Below, piece after piece: positions 28,900 to 37,414 of a stretch of 42,941 nt of DNA. Below the pieces are notes generated by a model. It worked only from the letters and a program-made list of their open reading frames with translations, had not been told where the DNA came from and did no database searches. The stretch covers positions 1 to 42,941 of the IMG/VR virus record IMGVR_UViG_3300035670_000453. One strand, 5' to 3'. Origin of the DNA: a virus. Each line of letters starts with the position of its first letter. The first letter of the stretch is position 1. The position numbers were made by a program, and so were the translations under genes.

Positions 28900-30398
28900 A
28901 TATCTTTCCAGTTAGAAATAATAGTGTTGGTATTGTCTCTCATCCAAGTAACACAATCTTCGTCTTTAACTTCTTCGGGGATGGTATATTGGAGGTCTAT
29001 TTTCTTTTCAAGCTCTTCATCTCTTACTAAGGATAGGTTTCCTTTGTCCATTTGCTGTACCATCCATAGGAAGCGAGGGTCGTTTAGTCTTCGATGTCTA
29101 TTTACTGATTTACCACCCTCATTAGAACCAAGTACTTGATGGTGATCTATACAAACAGCTTGATTAGTATCATCAATCCAGAGTCCTATGCCCATCTTTT
29201 CGGCTCGATAAATGATTTCAGTATCATCCCAGCCGAGGGCTTCATCGTAGAATTCCCAATATCCATTTAATGAACGTAATGTTTGGGTAGGTACTGCGCC
29301 AAAGTTCTGTTCGAAGTCAGTTAGTTGGTCAGCTTTTCTAACTCCCAGGTTCTTAATGCGTATATTTTTACGCATAAACTCACCAATCACATCTAGATTA
29401 CCATTGAACCAATCCTCTTTGTTTAGGATGTCTGGTTGTATCTTTGGTGCAAAGTACACATCACATGGAGCTATAAAGTCTCGAGGATGTTTTTTACTTA
29501 CATTAACCAACTCTTCAATAGCTGTGGGAGTAATAAGCACAAAGTCTTGTAAAAAGACAAATAATTCACCTTTGGCAGCTTTAATTGCCATGTTGTTGGC
29601 ATTTGCTAATCCATACGTTCGTTTTGTTTTGCCTTGGTGAAAATATCGTATATCTAGAGCATATTCACGAGCGTATTTATCAGCTATCTTAGATCGAGAT
29701 TCTTCTTGACCATCTATAATGATCCATTCAAAGTTTTTGTATGTTTGAGCAGCTAAATTACTAGACATGACATTCCACCATCCATCGCGCAATGTTGGCG
29801 TATAAATGGTAACTTTCATTGATTGATCTACTGGTTGCTCAAAGACATTAGTCCACTTTCGAGCTATATCTTCCCAGTAGAATTTACGGGCAAACTTCTG
29901 ACATTTGTGGCTCATCTTCTCCCATAACTTCTTATCATCCATGAGTTTAAACAACTCTTTTTTAAACTGTTCTTGGACTTCTGGTCTAATGATCTCTCCC
30001 TCAACTAAAAGACCGTTTTTAGCAGTCTCAGGCAGGGCAGCCAATGACATAGTAACTGGAACAAGACCATCATTCTGGCATTCTACAGCGGTAATACAAA
30101 AGATTTCGGTAAAATAAGTCGGGTACACCCATATACCGCACGACCGTCGTAGTGACCGAAGAGCCCCCTGACCAATCCTACCGTGATGGGTGATACCCGG
30201 CTTATCCATGAGTGTTTGTACTTTCTTCTTCCACTCCTGACGCTCTTTGTTATTAACTGTAGCTTTATCAAATAAATCCCAACCGTAGGCTATATCTAAG
30301 GTGACATCGGGGTATTTAGCTTTTAGCTCATCCCACATAGAGAGAATAATGTCTAGACCGCGATCGTAGGAACTTCCCCAGAATAGTTTGTGATTCAT
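28896..30398 (-). CDS. Fused GT4 C-terminal half and GT2 glycosyltransferase, 500 aa
   Basis: Residues 1-190 look like the C-terminal (donor-binding) half of a GT4 enzyme: LFWGSSYDRGLDIILSMWDEL, KPGITHHGRIGQGAL, then GIWVYPTYFTEIFCITAVECQNDG with the E-x7-E type donor site. Residues 195-500 are a complete GT2 GT-A domain (YTPTLRDGWW, FEWIIIDGQEESR). The N-terminal half of GT4 is missing but is found at the end of the upstream gene, so the two proteins probably complement each other or the gene has split. The ATG overlaps the stop of that gene (ATGA). Confidence 0.75.
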   Translation of the reverse strand: MNHKLFWGSSYDRGLDIILSMWDELKAKYPDVTLDIAYGWDLFDKATVNNKERQEWKKKVQTLMDKPGITHHGRIGQGALRSLRRSCGIWVYPTYFTEIFCITAVECQNDGLVPVTMSLAALPETAKNGLLVEGEIIRPEVQEQFKKELFKLMDDKKLWEKMSHKCQKFARKFYWEDIARKWTNVFEQPVDQSMKVTIYTPTLRDGWWNVMSSNLAAQTYKNFEWIIIDGQEESRSKIADKYAREYALDIRYFHQGKTKRTYGLANANNMAIKAAKGELFVFLQDFVLITPTAIEELVNVSKKHPRDFIAPCDVYFAPKIQPDILNKEDWFNGNLDVIGEFMRKNIRIKNLGVRKADQLTDFEQNFGAVPTQTLRSLNGYWEFYDEALGWDDTEIIYRAEKMGIGLWIDDTNQAVCIDHHQVLGSNEGGKSVNRHRRLNDPRFLWMVQQMDKGNLSLVRDEELEKKIDLQYTIPEEVKDEDCVTWMRDNTNTIISNWKDI

Positions 30399-32185
30399 TG
30401 TTGTATTCCATTTCCTATAATAAATGCTTTACTCTCTGGTAACTCTGGTAATAAGTTTCTATGGTACTGACTCTTAAAGAACACACCATCTAAAGCATCT
30501 ACTGTTTCTTTAGAGTAATCGACTTGGCTAACCATGTCATGTAAATCAACGTAGAACTTTTTAGCTTTAATGGTTCGACCAAGAACTGGATTACGCCACT
30601 GAATAAAAATATTAAACTTATCAGCTCGATTAAAATAATACCAAGGTAAGTAAGTAACTCCATTCTGTTCGCCCTTCTTCTTAGGATCGCCGTAGACGGT
30701 TACCTTGTATCCTGCCTTCGTCCACTCTTGAGATAACCTAATAACCGCTGTCTCTGATCCTCCTATACCATTGACAAGTGATGTGGAATCCCACATCTCA
30801 AAGTGAGCACCGCCAAAGTTAGCAAAATAACAAATCTCATTATCTTTCCAGATACGAGGTTTGGTATATTTCTGTCTGAATTGAATTCCAAACGGTTGTT
30901 CTGCTATTGCTTCAGGTAATGATTCTAAGATTGGCACAATCCTAGTCTCTTCGCCAATCTCTTCTAAATAAGTCAAGAGCTTCCGAGCATCAACACAGGC
31001 ACGTTTCCAATCTACTAAGTTCTCTAAAAATACTAAGTCCTGTCTGTGTTCTGGTAAGTCTTGTTCTTCGACTAGCTTCTTAGCAAATACTAAAGCTCGC
31101 TCGTGATCTTTATCTACGTTGTAAGCTAACTTAAGAGCGAGTTGAGAAAATAATACTTTCATCTCTTTAATGTTAGTGATCCCGGCGGTTTGTGAGTCTA
31201 AATCTAGATTACCAGCAATAGTTAGCCAGTGTTTAGCTTCTCGATACCGTTCTTTATTGTAATAAGCGAGTGCTAGGCGTATATAGTGCAGTGGCCCATG
31301 TGGATATTCACTAATAGCTTTATGTAAAAATTTAATAGTATTATCGTAATCATCCATTTTTGAGTAACAAATACTCATAAGATCACAGCAATTGGCGCGC
31401 TCTTCATCCCATCCACTCTTGGTTAAATACTCTTCACCCATCTCTATACATTTTCTAAGTAACTCATCGCCACCCACTTCTGCATAAATCTTCATTAGGT
31501 AGAGCAATGTCCTTGGATCAGCCTGTCCGGATCTGCGCTCATCTTCTAGTTGTGATTCTAGAATTGTCCTGTTGCGCTCTATCTTTGAGAAAGCATCATC
31601 AAGAGATGCGGTGTGCATAATAGCTAGTGGTTTATCATTGTTGTAAGGTATTTTTGTATATTGGTCTCTCTGACCATCAACAGGCATTGGCGTTTCGTGG
31701 AGTCTACCTTTCCAAGTAATAGTACCTGGTCGAATTAAACGCTCTCTAAAATGCTTTATGTCTATTTTCTTAAATGTTTCTTTTGAGGGTGCGCCGTTAA
31801 ATTCACAACCATACCAGTATTCCAAGAAAACAACGTCTTTGCCATTCTTTTTGGCTATTTCACAAGCTGGTCGCAGATTTTCACCTCCTACTAATAAATC
31901 ATCAGCATCCATCCAAAAAATAAAGTCTGTATCTTTAGGTGCACGACTAAAATTAAAGTTTCTTTGCTCTCCAAAATCACTATTCCATGCTAAATAAGTG
32001 TAATCAACCACTTTATAGGGATATTTTACCTCGAGTGACTTAATATACGCCTCAATTCCGGCTGCTTCTTTACCATTGGCTGTAATGTGTACTGAATCTA
32101 CATAAGGAATCACTGAGGCTAGCATATTTTGCAACATTACTAGTTCTGAGTCGTCTTTAACAATTCCACAAAATGCTATTTTCAT
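30395..32185 (-). CDS. GT2 glycosyltransferase with TPR-like middle and GT4 N-terminal half, 596 aa
   Basis: Residues 1-230: GT2 domain with MKIAFCGIVKDDSELVMLQNML and FIFWMDADDLLVGGE (metal motif DAD). Residues about 240-400: helical repeats of TPR type (YSKMDDYDNTIKFLHKAISEYP, ALAYYNKERYREAKHWL). Residues about 435-596 begin a GT4 domain (CYFANFGGAHFEMWDSTSLVNGIGGSETAV) but stop after FKSQYHRNLLPELPESKAFIIGNGI, the normal hinge. The C-terminal half is the next gene. The TPR part may hold protein partners. Confidence 0.75.
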   Translation of the reverse strand: MKIAFCGIVKDDSELVMLQNMLASVIPYVDSVHITANGKEAAGIEAYIKSLEVKYPYKVVDYTYLAWNSDFGEQRNFNFSRAPKDTDFIFWMDADDLLVGGENLRPACEIAKKNGKDVVFLEYWYGCEFNGAPSKETFKKIDIKHFRERLIRPGTITWKGRLHETPMPVDGQRDQYTKIPYNNDKPLAIMHTASLDDAFSKIERNRTILESQLEDERRSGQADPRTLLYLMKIYAEVGGDELLRKCIEMGEEYLTKSGWDEERANCCDLMSICYSKMDDYDNTIKFLHKAISEYPHGPLHYIRLALAYYNKERYREAKHWLTIAGNLDLDSQTAGITNIKEMKVLFSQLALKLAYNVDKDHERALVFAKKLVEEQDLPEHRQDLVFLENLVDWKRACVDARKLLTYLEEIGEETRIVPILESLPEAIAEQPFGIQFRQKYTKPRIWKDNEICYFANFGGAHFEMWDSTSLVNGIGGSETAVIRLSQEWTKAGYKVTVYGDPKKKGEQNGVTYLPWYYFNRADKFNIFIQWRNPVLGRTIKAKKFYVDLHDMVSQVDYSKETVDALDGVFFKSQYHRNLLPELPESKAFIIGNGIQQ

Positions 32186-32373
32186 TCAAACCTCAATCTT
32201 TCACTTCCAGCATATTTTAATTTCTGAGGAGCTTGCCCGTGAGTTATTAAATGTTTATTTAAAGTTGGCTGCGTTAACTTAATTATTTCTTCATTAGTCA
32301 TTTTTGGATCAAAACTAATCCATTTTTCCCAACCACACGAACAATAAATTCTAGTAACAGCATTTTTTTTCAT
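32182..32373 (-). CDS. Small Cys-containing protein, 63 aa
   Basis: MKKNAVTRIYCSCGWEKWISF has a CxCGW motif and a later HLITHG, enough for a small metal site but not sure. No family recognised. It overlaps the glycosyltransferase gene start by 4 bp (ATGA), so it belongs to the cassette transcript. It may have a regulatory or accessory role. Confidence 0.62.
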   Translation of the reverse strand: MKKNAVTRIYCSCGWEKWISFDPKMTNEEIIKLTQPTLNKHLITHGQAPQKLKYAGSERLRFE

Positions 32374-32786
32374 GCAAAATTACTCCTGCGTAGTTCGGGT
32401 ATATGAGAAAATAATGGTTTCCAGAAATGTTTACTCTGGGTTTTTAACTTTGGAAGTAATACTTTAAGCAATCTATCAAATCTAACAGGGAATGAAGTAG
32501 GTGAGTAGCCACCTTTTTTTAGCGATTCTTTAACTGGTCGCTCGTATTTCAGTTCGATCTCAGTAGTATCTATAAAATCTCTATGCTCTTCGGGATATAA
32601 CGCTGCCCATACTCTATACACCTCTAATACATATCTTAGAGCTATGCCATTTATATCACCACATAATTCAAAATCATCGGGAATGCCTAAACGATCTTTA
32701 GTTTGAACAAGATGTTCTACGGCTATACGTACCTCTTCGGGTACAACTTCATAGACTTCATCGCCTATGTAGAGTTCTTCGGTCAT
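32370..32786 (-). CDS. Hypothetical protein, 138 aa
   Basis: The start at 32786 (MTEELYIGDEVYEVVPEEV) is chosen because TATAAT ends 6 nt before it, so the RNA would start at or near this ATG; a frame 6 codons longer would begin inside the promoter. The protein is helical and acidic first, then basic (SFPVRFDRLLKVLLPKLKTQSKHFWKPLF). No domain recognised. It is the first gene of the sugar cassette transcript, immediately after the capsid terminator. Confidence 0.65.
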   Translation of the reverse strand: MTEELYIGDEVYEVVPEEVRIAVEHLVQTKDRLGIPDDFELCGDINGIALRYVLEVYRVWAALYPEEHRDFIDTTEIELKYERPVKESLKKGGYSPTSFPVRFDRLLKVLLPKLKTQSKHFWKPLFSHIPELRRSNFA

Positions 32787-32792
32787 GTAGAT

Positions 32793-32798
32793 ATTATA
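32793..32798 (-). promoter_or_regulatory. TATAAT -10 six bases before ATG, sugar cassette
   Basis: A perfect TATAAT preceded by GGTG, as at 5263, with 6 nt to the ATG at 32786. The stretch above it is the terminator of the capsid transcript, and no -35 is visible. Confidence 0.55.
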
Positions 32799-32806
32799 CA
32801 CCATAC

Positions 32807-32832
32807 AAAAAGCCCCCGATTGCTCGAGGGCT
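32807..32832 (-). terminator. Rho-independent terminator after the major capsid gene
   Basis: AGCCCTCGA, a GCAA tetraloop and TCGGGGGCT form a 9-bp stem with one T-G pair, followed by TTTTTG on the minus strand. It ends the scaffold-capsid transcript. Confidence 0.9.
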
Positions 32833-32839
32833 GATTGCT

Positions 32840-32860
32840 AAACTAGTTCTTCGCTAGTTT
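32840..32860 (-). terminator. Hairpin between capsid stop and terminator
   Basis: A perfect 7-bp inverted repeat (AAACTAG and CTAGTTT) with a 7-nt loop. It lacks a T tract and may protect the 3' end of the capsid mRNA from decay or assist the terminator below it. Confidence 0.6.
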
Positions 32861-32869
32861 AAGTATACA

Positions 32870-33814
32870 CTACAAACTGTTCATGTAACCAGTGCGTTTA
32901 ACACTAGCACGTTGAGCGAACCCAACGAGAGTGAACTCAGTTTTGTACATGCCGTTTTGGCGATGTCCATCGCGAGCTAACTCTACCCATGAAGGCTCTC
33001 CGCCATTTGCTAAGAATGAGTGCTTCCATGTGTCTTCGCGCAGAGCGTAGACAGACAGAGCATTACCCAAAGTAGCACTGACGTTGACCTTGCGAACATC
33101 CTTGTGAGGGATAATTTTAACTGTTTGACCGACTGTTGAGTCATAGACTCGAATTTCGTTAGACAGTTTCTTATCCTCAGCCATAATGTTACGAGTAAGG
33201 TTACTGGTGAAAGTAGCGATACGCCGTTTAATAACCATTGGACAAGCTAACACGTCAGCAATGAATTCCATTGACACTTGGTCATAAGATTCTTGCAACA
33301 TGTCATTAAGTTCAGTTTCGGTGAAACTTGTACCAGATGCGCGGAAGGTTACGTTGGTTGAGATCATAGAATCAAAACCGTCCATACCTGAAGCGACACC
33401 TGAAGCACGAGCAACAACGTCACCATTAATGGTTACATACTCCATTTTAGCTTTTAGACGCTTGAGAGCACGATCTTTTTGAAACACTAATGGATTCTCA
33501 CCAGTAATGGTTGAGATACTCATTTGTGTATCAGAGATACGCACAGTCTCATCTAAGAGAACTAAATAGTTATTACTTTTTTCTGGCGTGGTCAAGTCAT
33601 CATAACTTGCTTCTGCGCCTTCGATAACACCCGTCACTGAGGTAGGTCGAGCAGTGTTAAACACACCCCATTGATGGAGAGTGTTAGTAGCTGCTGGAGC
33701 TGTACCTAAGTTAGTGATGAAATAGTTATCGGTGTTTGGACTAACGTCTTTTAAGATAGACAAGAGTGACTCTCGTTTATCATTAGCGTTAGCAGATTGT
33801 AATCCGAATGCCAT
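32870..33814 (-). CDS. Major capsid protein, SU10-like, 314 aa
   Basis: The sequence pattern (NLGTAPAATNTLHQWGVFNTARP, TGVIEGAEASYDD, MISTNVTFRASGTSFTETELNDML, SNLTRNIMAEDKKLSN) resembles the SU10/DUF5309 branch of HK97-fold capsid proteins. It occupies the expected place after the scaffold and before a strong terminator. An AAAGGA site 5 nt upstream of ATG suggests high expression. It would form the icosahedral shell. The family name rests on recall, not on search. Confidence 0.82.
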   Translation of the reverse strand: MAFGLQSANANDKRESLLSILKDVSPNTDNYFITNLGTAPAATNTLHQWGVFNTARPTSVTGVIEGAEASYDDLTTPEKSNNYLVLLDETVRISDTQMSISTITGENPLVFQKDRALKRLKAKMEYVTINGDVVARASGVASGMDGFDSMISTNVTFRASGTSFTETELNDMLQESYDQVSMEFIADVLACPMVIKRRIATFTSNLTRNIMAEDKKLSNEIRVYDSTVGQTVKIIPHKDVRKVNVSATLGNALSVYALREDTWKHSFLANGGEPSWVELARDGHRQNGMYKTEFTLVGFAQRASVKRTGYMNSL

Positions 33815-33835
33815 ATTTCCTTTTTAACTTAATAA

Positions 33836-34645
33836 TTAATAACCGTTGCGCTCTAGCCGCTCGTATAAAGCGTTTGCATCATAACGAGACCTTTTTTTAA
33901 GACTATCGTAGTCTAGATCTGCTGATGCACTAGTTTGCGTAACACTGCCAGCTGACGGTGTAACAACTTGTGCCCTCTGTTCTAAAACTTTTTCCTGCTG
34001 TGGGGTTGTTTTCCTGAAATACTTTTGCATTTTAGCTGCTGCTCCCATCGCATCTCGTCGTCCAGATTTGACAATTTGTGATGTTAATTCATTAGCTACT
34101 AAGTCATACGCATCTCGATCAAACACCTGTGAGCTTGGATCTAGTTCTGGATAAGCCTGATACAGTTCTCGAGTCTCCTGGTTTATTTCAAACTGTGAAA
34201 CTCTGGCTTCTGCCTCCTGCGCTCTCCGAAGAGCCTCCTGCGCTCGTTGTTCTGCCTCCTGCGCCTTTTTTAATTGCGCTGTCAGCACATCGCCATTTAC
34301 ATATCCTTGTTCATCCATGAGCTGTGGCTCTTGTACTGGAGGTTGTTGGTAGACAGGCTGTTGATACTGCTGTCGTACTTCCGGTTGTACCTCTGGTACT
34401 GGCAAACTCATATGTGCTTGTAGTGGAGAGGGAATTGTCGATCGCTCTTGCTGCTCTTTAGCCTCGAGTTGCTTTTTAAGTTCAGCGTTATGAGCTTTTA
34501 ACTTTTCAAATTGCTCTCTGGTTCGTTCTGACGAATCATCGGGCAAACCTTCTACTACTGGTTCCTCTGAAGTGGACAAAACTTCTGGCGTTTCCTCACC
34601 TTGAGCTTGTAGCTCTTCTTGTCCGTTTTGAATCTCGTCTGGCAT
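33836..34645 (-). CDS. Capsid scaffolding protein, 269 aa
   Basis: A charged, disordered N-terminus (EEPVVEGLPDDSSERTREQFEKLKAHNAELKKQLEAKEQQ), then a Pro/Gln-rich spacer (YQQPVYQQPPVQEPQ), a long coiled coil (about residues 115-160, AQLKKAQEAEQRAQEALRRAQEAEARV), and a basic C-terminus that may bind the capsid protein (SLKKRSRYDANALYERLERNGY). This is the usual layout of a phage internal scaffold, made just before the capsid protein. An AAAAGGAG site precedes its ATG. No protease motif is seen. Confidence 0.82.
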   Translation of the reverse strand: MPDEIQNGQEELQAQGEETPEVLSTSEEPVVEGLPDDSSERTREQFEKLKAHNAELKKQLEAKEQQERSTIPSPLQAHMSLPVPEVQPEVRQQYQQPVYQQPPVQEPQLMDEQGYVNGDVLTAQLKKAQEAEQRAQEALRRAQEAEARVSQFEINQETRELYQAYPELDPSSQVFDRDAYDLVANELTSQIVKSGRRDAMGAAAKMQKYFRKTTPQQEKVLEQRAQVVTPSAGSVTQTSASADLDYDSLKKRSRYDANALYERLERNGY

Positions 34646-34716
34646 GAGACTCCTTTTAAGCCTAATTATTAACTGCTCTGTTTATGGTCGGAGCATCAGA
34701 CCCAGGCTTAGCATGT

Positions 34717-34746
34717 ACATTACACACATAAAGAAGGGGTTATCAA
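34717..34746 (-). promoter_or_regulatory. TTGATA-type promoter for scaffold and capsid
   Basis: TTGATA (34741-34746, followed by ACC) overlaps the stop of the preceding gene. A -10 of TAATGT at 18-nt (34717-34722) or TGTAAT at 16-nt spacing (34719-34724) follows. Unlike the others, this transcript has a 70-nt leader before a good ribosome site. Confidence 0.5.
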
Positions 34747-34955
34747 GTGTTCTGTCTGGAAGCATTAACTAATTGCTCAATATGTTCACCAGTCCAACCG
34801 GCTGAGCATTTCTTACATCGTGCATGTGTAGAAGCAATAACCTCTAAATCATGATTGCATTTATCTATAACTAATTCAGTCTTGAATGATTTACCTAAGT
34901 GAAGATCTTTGTCTGCTTCATTTAGTGGGGGTAGGCTTTTGTCCTGATTTAACAT
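34743..34955 (-). CDS. Small zinc-finger-like protein, 70 aa
   Basis: Holds CNHDLEVIASTHARCKKC (about residues 33-50), with C, H and a CxxC pair able to bind one zinc ion. The N-terminus is acidic and the C-terminus polar (GWTGEHIEQLVNASRQNT). The sequence resembles zinc-ribbon proteins encoded near phage portal genes, with no assigned role. It starts inside the end of the upstream gene. Confidence 0.68.
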   Translation of the reverse strand: MLNQDKSLPPLNEADKDLHLGKSFKTELVIDKCNHDLEVIASTHARCKKCSAGWTGEHIEQLVNASRQNT

Positions 34956-35250
34956 GTTCTCTTTCTACTATTTTAGCAGTCTCCACCATTCTCTGCTCAG
35001 CACCTTTTAATAACTCAACTATTTCTTTAGCCACCCTAGCTTTAGCCCACATAACATTATATGCACGCTGAAATTCCTCATCTGATTTAAATTCTTGAGG
35101 ATCTAACCACTTATTGTCCTGGGATAGGAGGGGTAGGAGGTGCGCTTGGAAGTCCTGGTTGAGCCATAGGCGGTTGAGCGCCTGCTGCTGCTGCAGCTGC
35201 TGGGTCAAGAGCTGGATTTTGTTGGATATCTGTAAAGAATCTTGTAGCAT
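34918..35250 (-). CDS. Hypothetical helical protein downstream of portal, about 110 aa
   Basis: The part past the portal stop (WLDPQEFKSDEEFQRAYNVMWAKARVAKEIVELLKGAEQRM) is a convincing helical protein. The beginning overlaps the last 140 bp of the portal in another frame, where its Gln/Leu-rich composition is forced by the portal's Ala/Pro tail. The ATG at 35250 follows a GAGGAGG-like stretch at a long distance; an internal start near residue 75 is also possible. Alternatively it is reached from the portal by a +1 shift. No family known. Confidence 0.55.
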   Translation of the reverse strand: MLQDSLQISNKIQLLTQQLQQQQALNRLWLNQDFQAHLLPLLSQDNKWLDPQEFKSDEEFQRAYNVMWAKARVAKEIVELLKGAEQRMVETAKIVEREHVKSGQKPTPTK

Positions 35251-37090
35251 CTCGTGTCCCCGCCTCCTCAAAGAGTTCGGTTAAGATTTCTGAGGTGTTT
35301 GGCCTCTTACCTTCTTGTGCTAGGAATTGTACCACATTGGCGTTATTGAATAGTAAGTCTACTGCTCTCTGCCGTGCATTAGCCATATCAGCACTTGCAC
35401 CACTACTCATACTCTTAACGTCAGGTACATAATCATAAACACCCTCTAGATCGTCAGGAGTTAAATAGAGATTAGCTTCAGTTCCCGTCTCATCTATTGA
35501 CATTTTAGGCTTGATCTTTAACTTCTCTGGATTTTTCTCTCCAGGGTTCTCTACTACTGGATAACGAGGTGTTTCACCTGCTTCTACCAATGATTGCAAT
35601 TGTCCATCGCTAATATCACCCTCTGATTGTTGAATAACATCACCGATGGTATTTATTGCTTCAGGAGTAAGTTCCATTTGGTCAAGTCCTGCTTGTTTGA
35701 AGAAGGCAAAGTCTTTTTCACCAATAATTTTGAGTACATACTCGTGCATATCGGGATCAGCAAATAAGAATTGACGGTTATTAGATAACCACATACCCAT
35801 CATGTCTTTTAGTGCATCAGATAGGGCGTTTTGGTTGTCTTGATCTCGTACATTACGCTGTGCTGCTATATCTTTAACTTCTGTAGCTGTTTTGTCTGGG
35901 TTAAATGGATCAGTTGCCCCTACTCCCTGACTTGCATCACCCATTGCGGTATTAAATGCTGCAATCAAAGCGCTATACGTTGCTTGGAAGTACCGAAGAG
36001 GCTCACCACTACCACTGTACTCTTGTACTGAATCAAGTTTGTTCATCACCCAAGTAGCATCAGGACCATATTGCAGGGTTTCCATGCGTACTTCACCCTC
36101 AATTACTTTAAGTGGTGGTCGCATGTGGATGTTCATGGTGTCTAGATAACCATTAAGTGTTGCCTGAATAGCTCTCCAGAGTGGTAACACACTCTCAACC
36201 TCTGACTCACCCCATGGATCATCGGATAATGGGAAGTATTTTAGTTGAACAACCGGAATTTTACGATGTTTATATGGGTTATCTATGTCTCTAAGGATTA
36301 CATTATGTTTAGGAGAGAAGGTAATCCATCGATCAGAACGATACTCAGTCACTACTTCTACCACGGGGAATGATTTATCTTGACCAAGGCGATCTTCTAA
36401 TCCTTTTAAGTCTTTAATTCTCGAAGTGTAGTTACTATCTCTGCGGTCTTGTGCACCATCAGCCATAATAGCTTTTAGTTTAGAGAGTCCTGGGTATTTA
36501 ACCTTGCCATCTTTATTGGGAAACTCGTTCTCGTTCTCTAATTCTTCCATTGTTCTATACTCAGAGACCTGTACCCACTTAGCATCACGTACGTTATTAC
36601 CATGTGTTAAGCCCACATTGCGCACATCTAGAGGTTTGAAGTCATTACCATTGAAGATACATTTATCTTCGTCATCTTTTTCATATCTCCAAGTAACTAA
36701 ACCGAAACAAGAAGCAAAGAGCCGAGTGTCTTGATCCATCGTACCCCACTTGTAGTTCATTGAGCCGCCATCATTTGCGTTGTCCCATTGATAATCGAGT
36801 AAGGTATTATTAATACGAGCACTAATAATATCGCCACCCTCTCTGGGAACTAAACGACCACGAAGCTTTGCATTAGTAAGACGAGCTTTCTTTTCTACAA
36901 TGGTAGTTCTAAGACGAGGATCAACAACTTGTGAGAGGTAAGGCCAGTTATCAGGTAAGCGACCAAAGTAAGCATCTAGGACATCATTCCAACCGTTCTC
37001 TCGATTCATTCGAGTATCGCGGTCGTCTGTCCATTCTTGGTAATGAGTCTGTACTTGTTCGAGGATATCAAAGTTTTTGTTTTCAGCCAT
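35111..37090 (-). CDS. Portal protein, 659 aa
   Basis: A large single-chain portal of the podovirus type: ILEQVQTHYQEWTDDRDTRMNRENGWNDVLDAYFGRLPDNW at the N-terminus, the wing and stem region with RYEKDDEDKCIFNGNDFKPLDVRNVG, LPLWRAIQATLNGYLDTMNIH (clip/stem helix) and IGEKDFAFFKQAGLDQMELT. The C-terminal 40 residues are Ala/Pro rich (AAAAAAGAQPPMAQPGLPSAP) and probably extend into the capsid. Twelve copies should form the DNA entry ring. The ATG at 37090 is preferred over an upstream TTG because of the promoter geometry. It overlaps the next gene. Confidence 0.82.
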   Translation of the reverse strand: MAENKNFDILEQVQTHYQEWTDDRDTRMNRENGWNDVLDAYFGRLPDNWPYLSQVVDPRLRTTIVEKKARLTNAKLRGRLVPREGGDIISARINNTLLDYQWDNANDGGSMNYKWGTMDQDTRLFASCFGLVTWRYEKDDEDKCIFNGNDFKPLDVRNVGLTHGNNVRDAKWVQVSEYRTMEELENENEFPNKDGKVKYPGLSKLKAIMADGAQDRRDSNYTSRIKDLKGLEDRLGQDKSFPVVEVVTEYRSDRWITFSPKHNVILRDIDNPYKHRKIPVVQLKYFPLSDDPWGESEVESVLPLWRAIQATLNGYLDTMNIHMRPPLKVIEGEVRMETLQYGPDATWVMNKLDSVQEYSGSGEPLRYFQATYSALIAAFNTAMGDASQGVGATDPFNPDKTATEVKDIAAQRNVRDQDNQNALSDALKDMMGMWLSNNRQFLFADPDMHEYVLKIIGEKDFAFFKQAGLDQMELTPEAINTIGDVIQQSEGDISDGQLQSLVEAGETPRYPVVENPGEKNPEKLKIKPKMSIDETGTEANLYLTPDDLEGVYDYVPDVKSMSSGASADMANARQRAVDLLFNNANVVQFLAQEGKRPNTSEILTELFEEAGTRDATRFFTDIQQNPALDPAAAAAAGAQPPMAQPGLPSAPPTPPIPGQ

Positions 37091-37096
37091 GAGAGT

Positions 37097-37126
37097 AAGG
37101 TATACTAAGTAGAAACTGGTTAGCAA
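37097..37126 (-). promoter_or_regulatory. TTGCTA-type leaderless promoter for the portal
   Basis: TTGCTA (37121-37126, followed by ACC), 18-nt spacer, TACCTT (37097-37102), then 6 nt to the ATG at 37090. TATACC at 16-nt spacing is an alternative -10. There is no Shine-Dalgarno before the ATG. Confidence 0.58.
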
Positions 37127-37414
37127 CTACTCACGATAGATACGCTCAATTTTAATTATTCGATGCACTTCTACTATTTTTCTCTTTGATGCTGTGTTCT
37201 GACATATGCCACAAATACGCAGAAAGTCATCAGTAAATACTTCAAATAGGAATGGCGATATTTCTTTAGGCATCTCTCTACCACAAGTTTGACAGTACCA
37301 GACATCTTGGATAGCTTCTTTAACTAAGCCACCTATAGAACCACCGTATTTAGTCCACTTGCCCGATTTCTTGCCGTAGAGAGGGTCGCTTCTGTCTAAA
37401 TGTTTATTTGGCAT
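37127..37414 (-). CDS. Zinc-ribbon protein between terminase and portal, 95 aa
   Basis: Two CxxC pairs (WYCQTCGREMP and RICGICQNTA, about residues 40-45 and 68-73) form a classic zinc ribbon. The basic N-terminus (MPNKHLDRSDPLYGKKSGKW) suggests DNA or RNA contact. Located between large terminase and portal, it may help packaging, but no family is known. The ATG overlaps the terminase stop (TGATG). Confidence 0.72.
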   Translation of the reverse strand: MPNKHLDRSDPLYGKKSGKWTKYGGSIGGLVKEAIQDVWYCQTCGREMPKEISPFLFEVFTDDFLRICGICQNTASKRKIVEVHRIIKIERIYRE

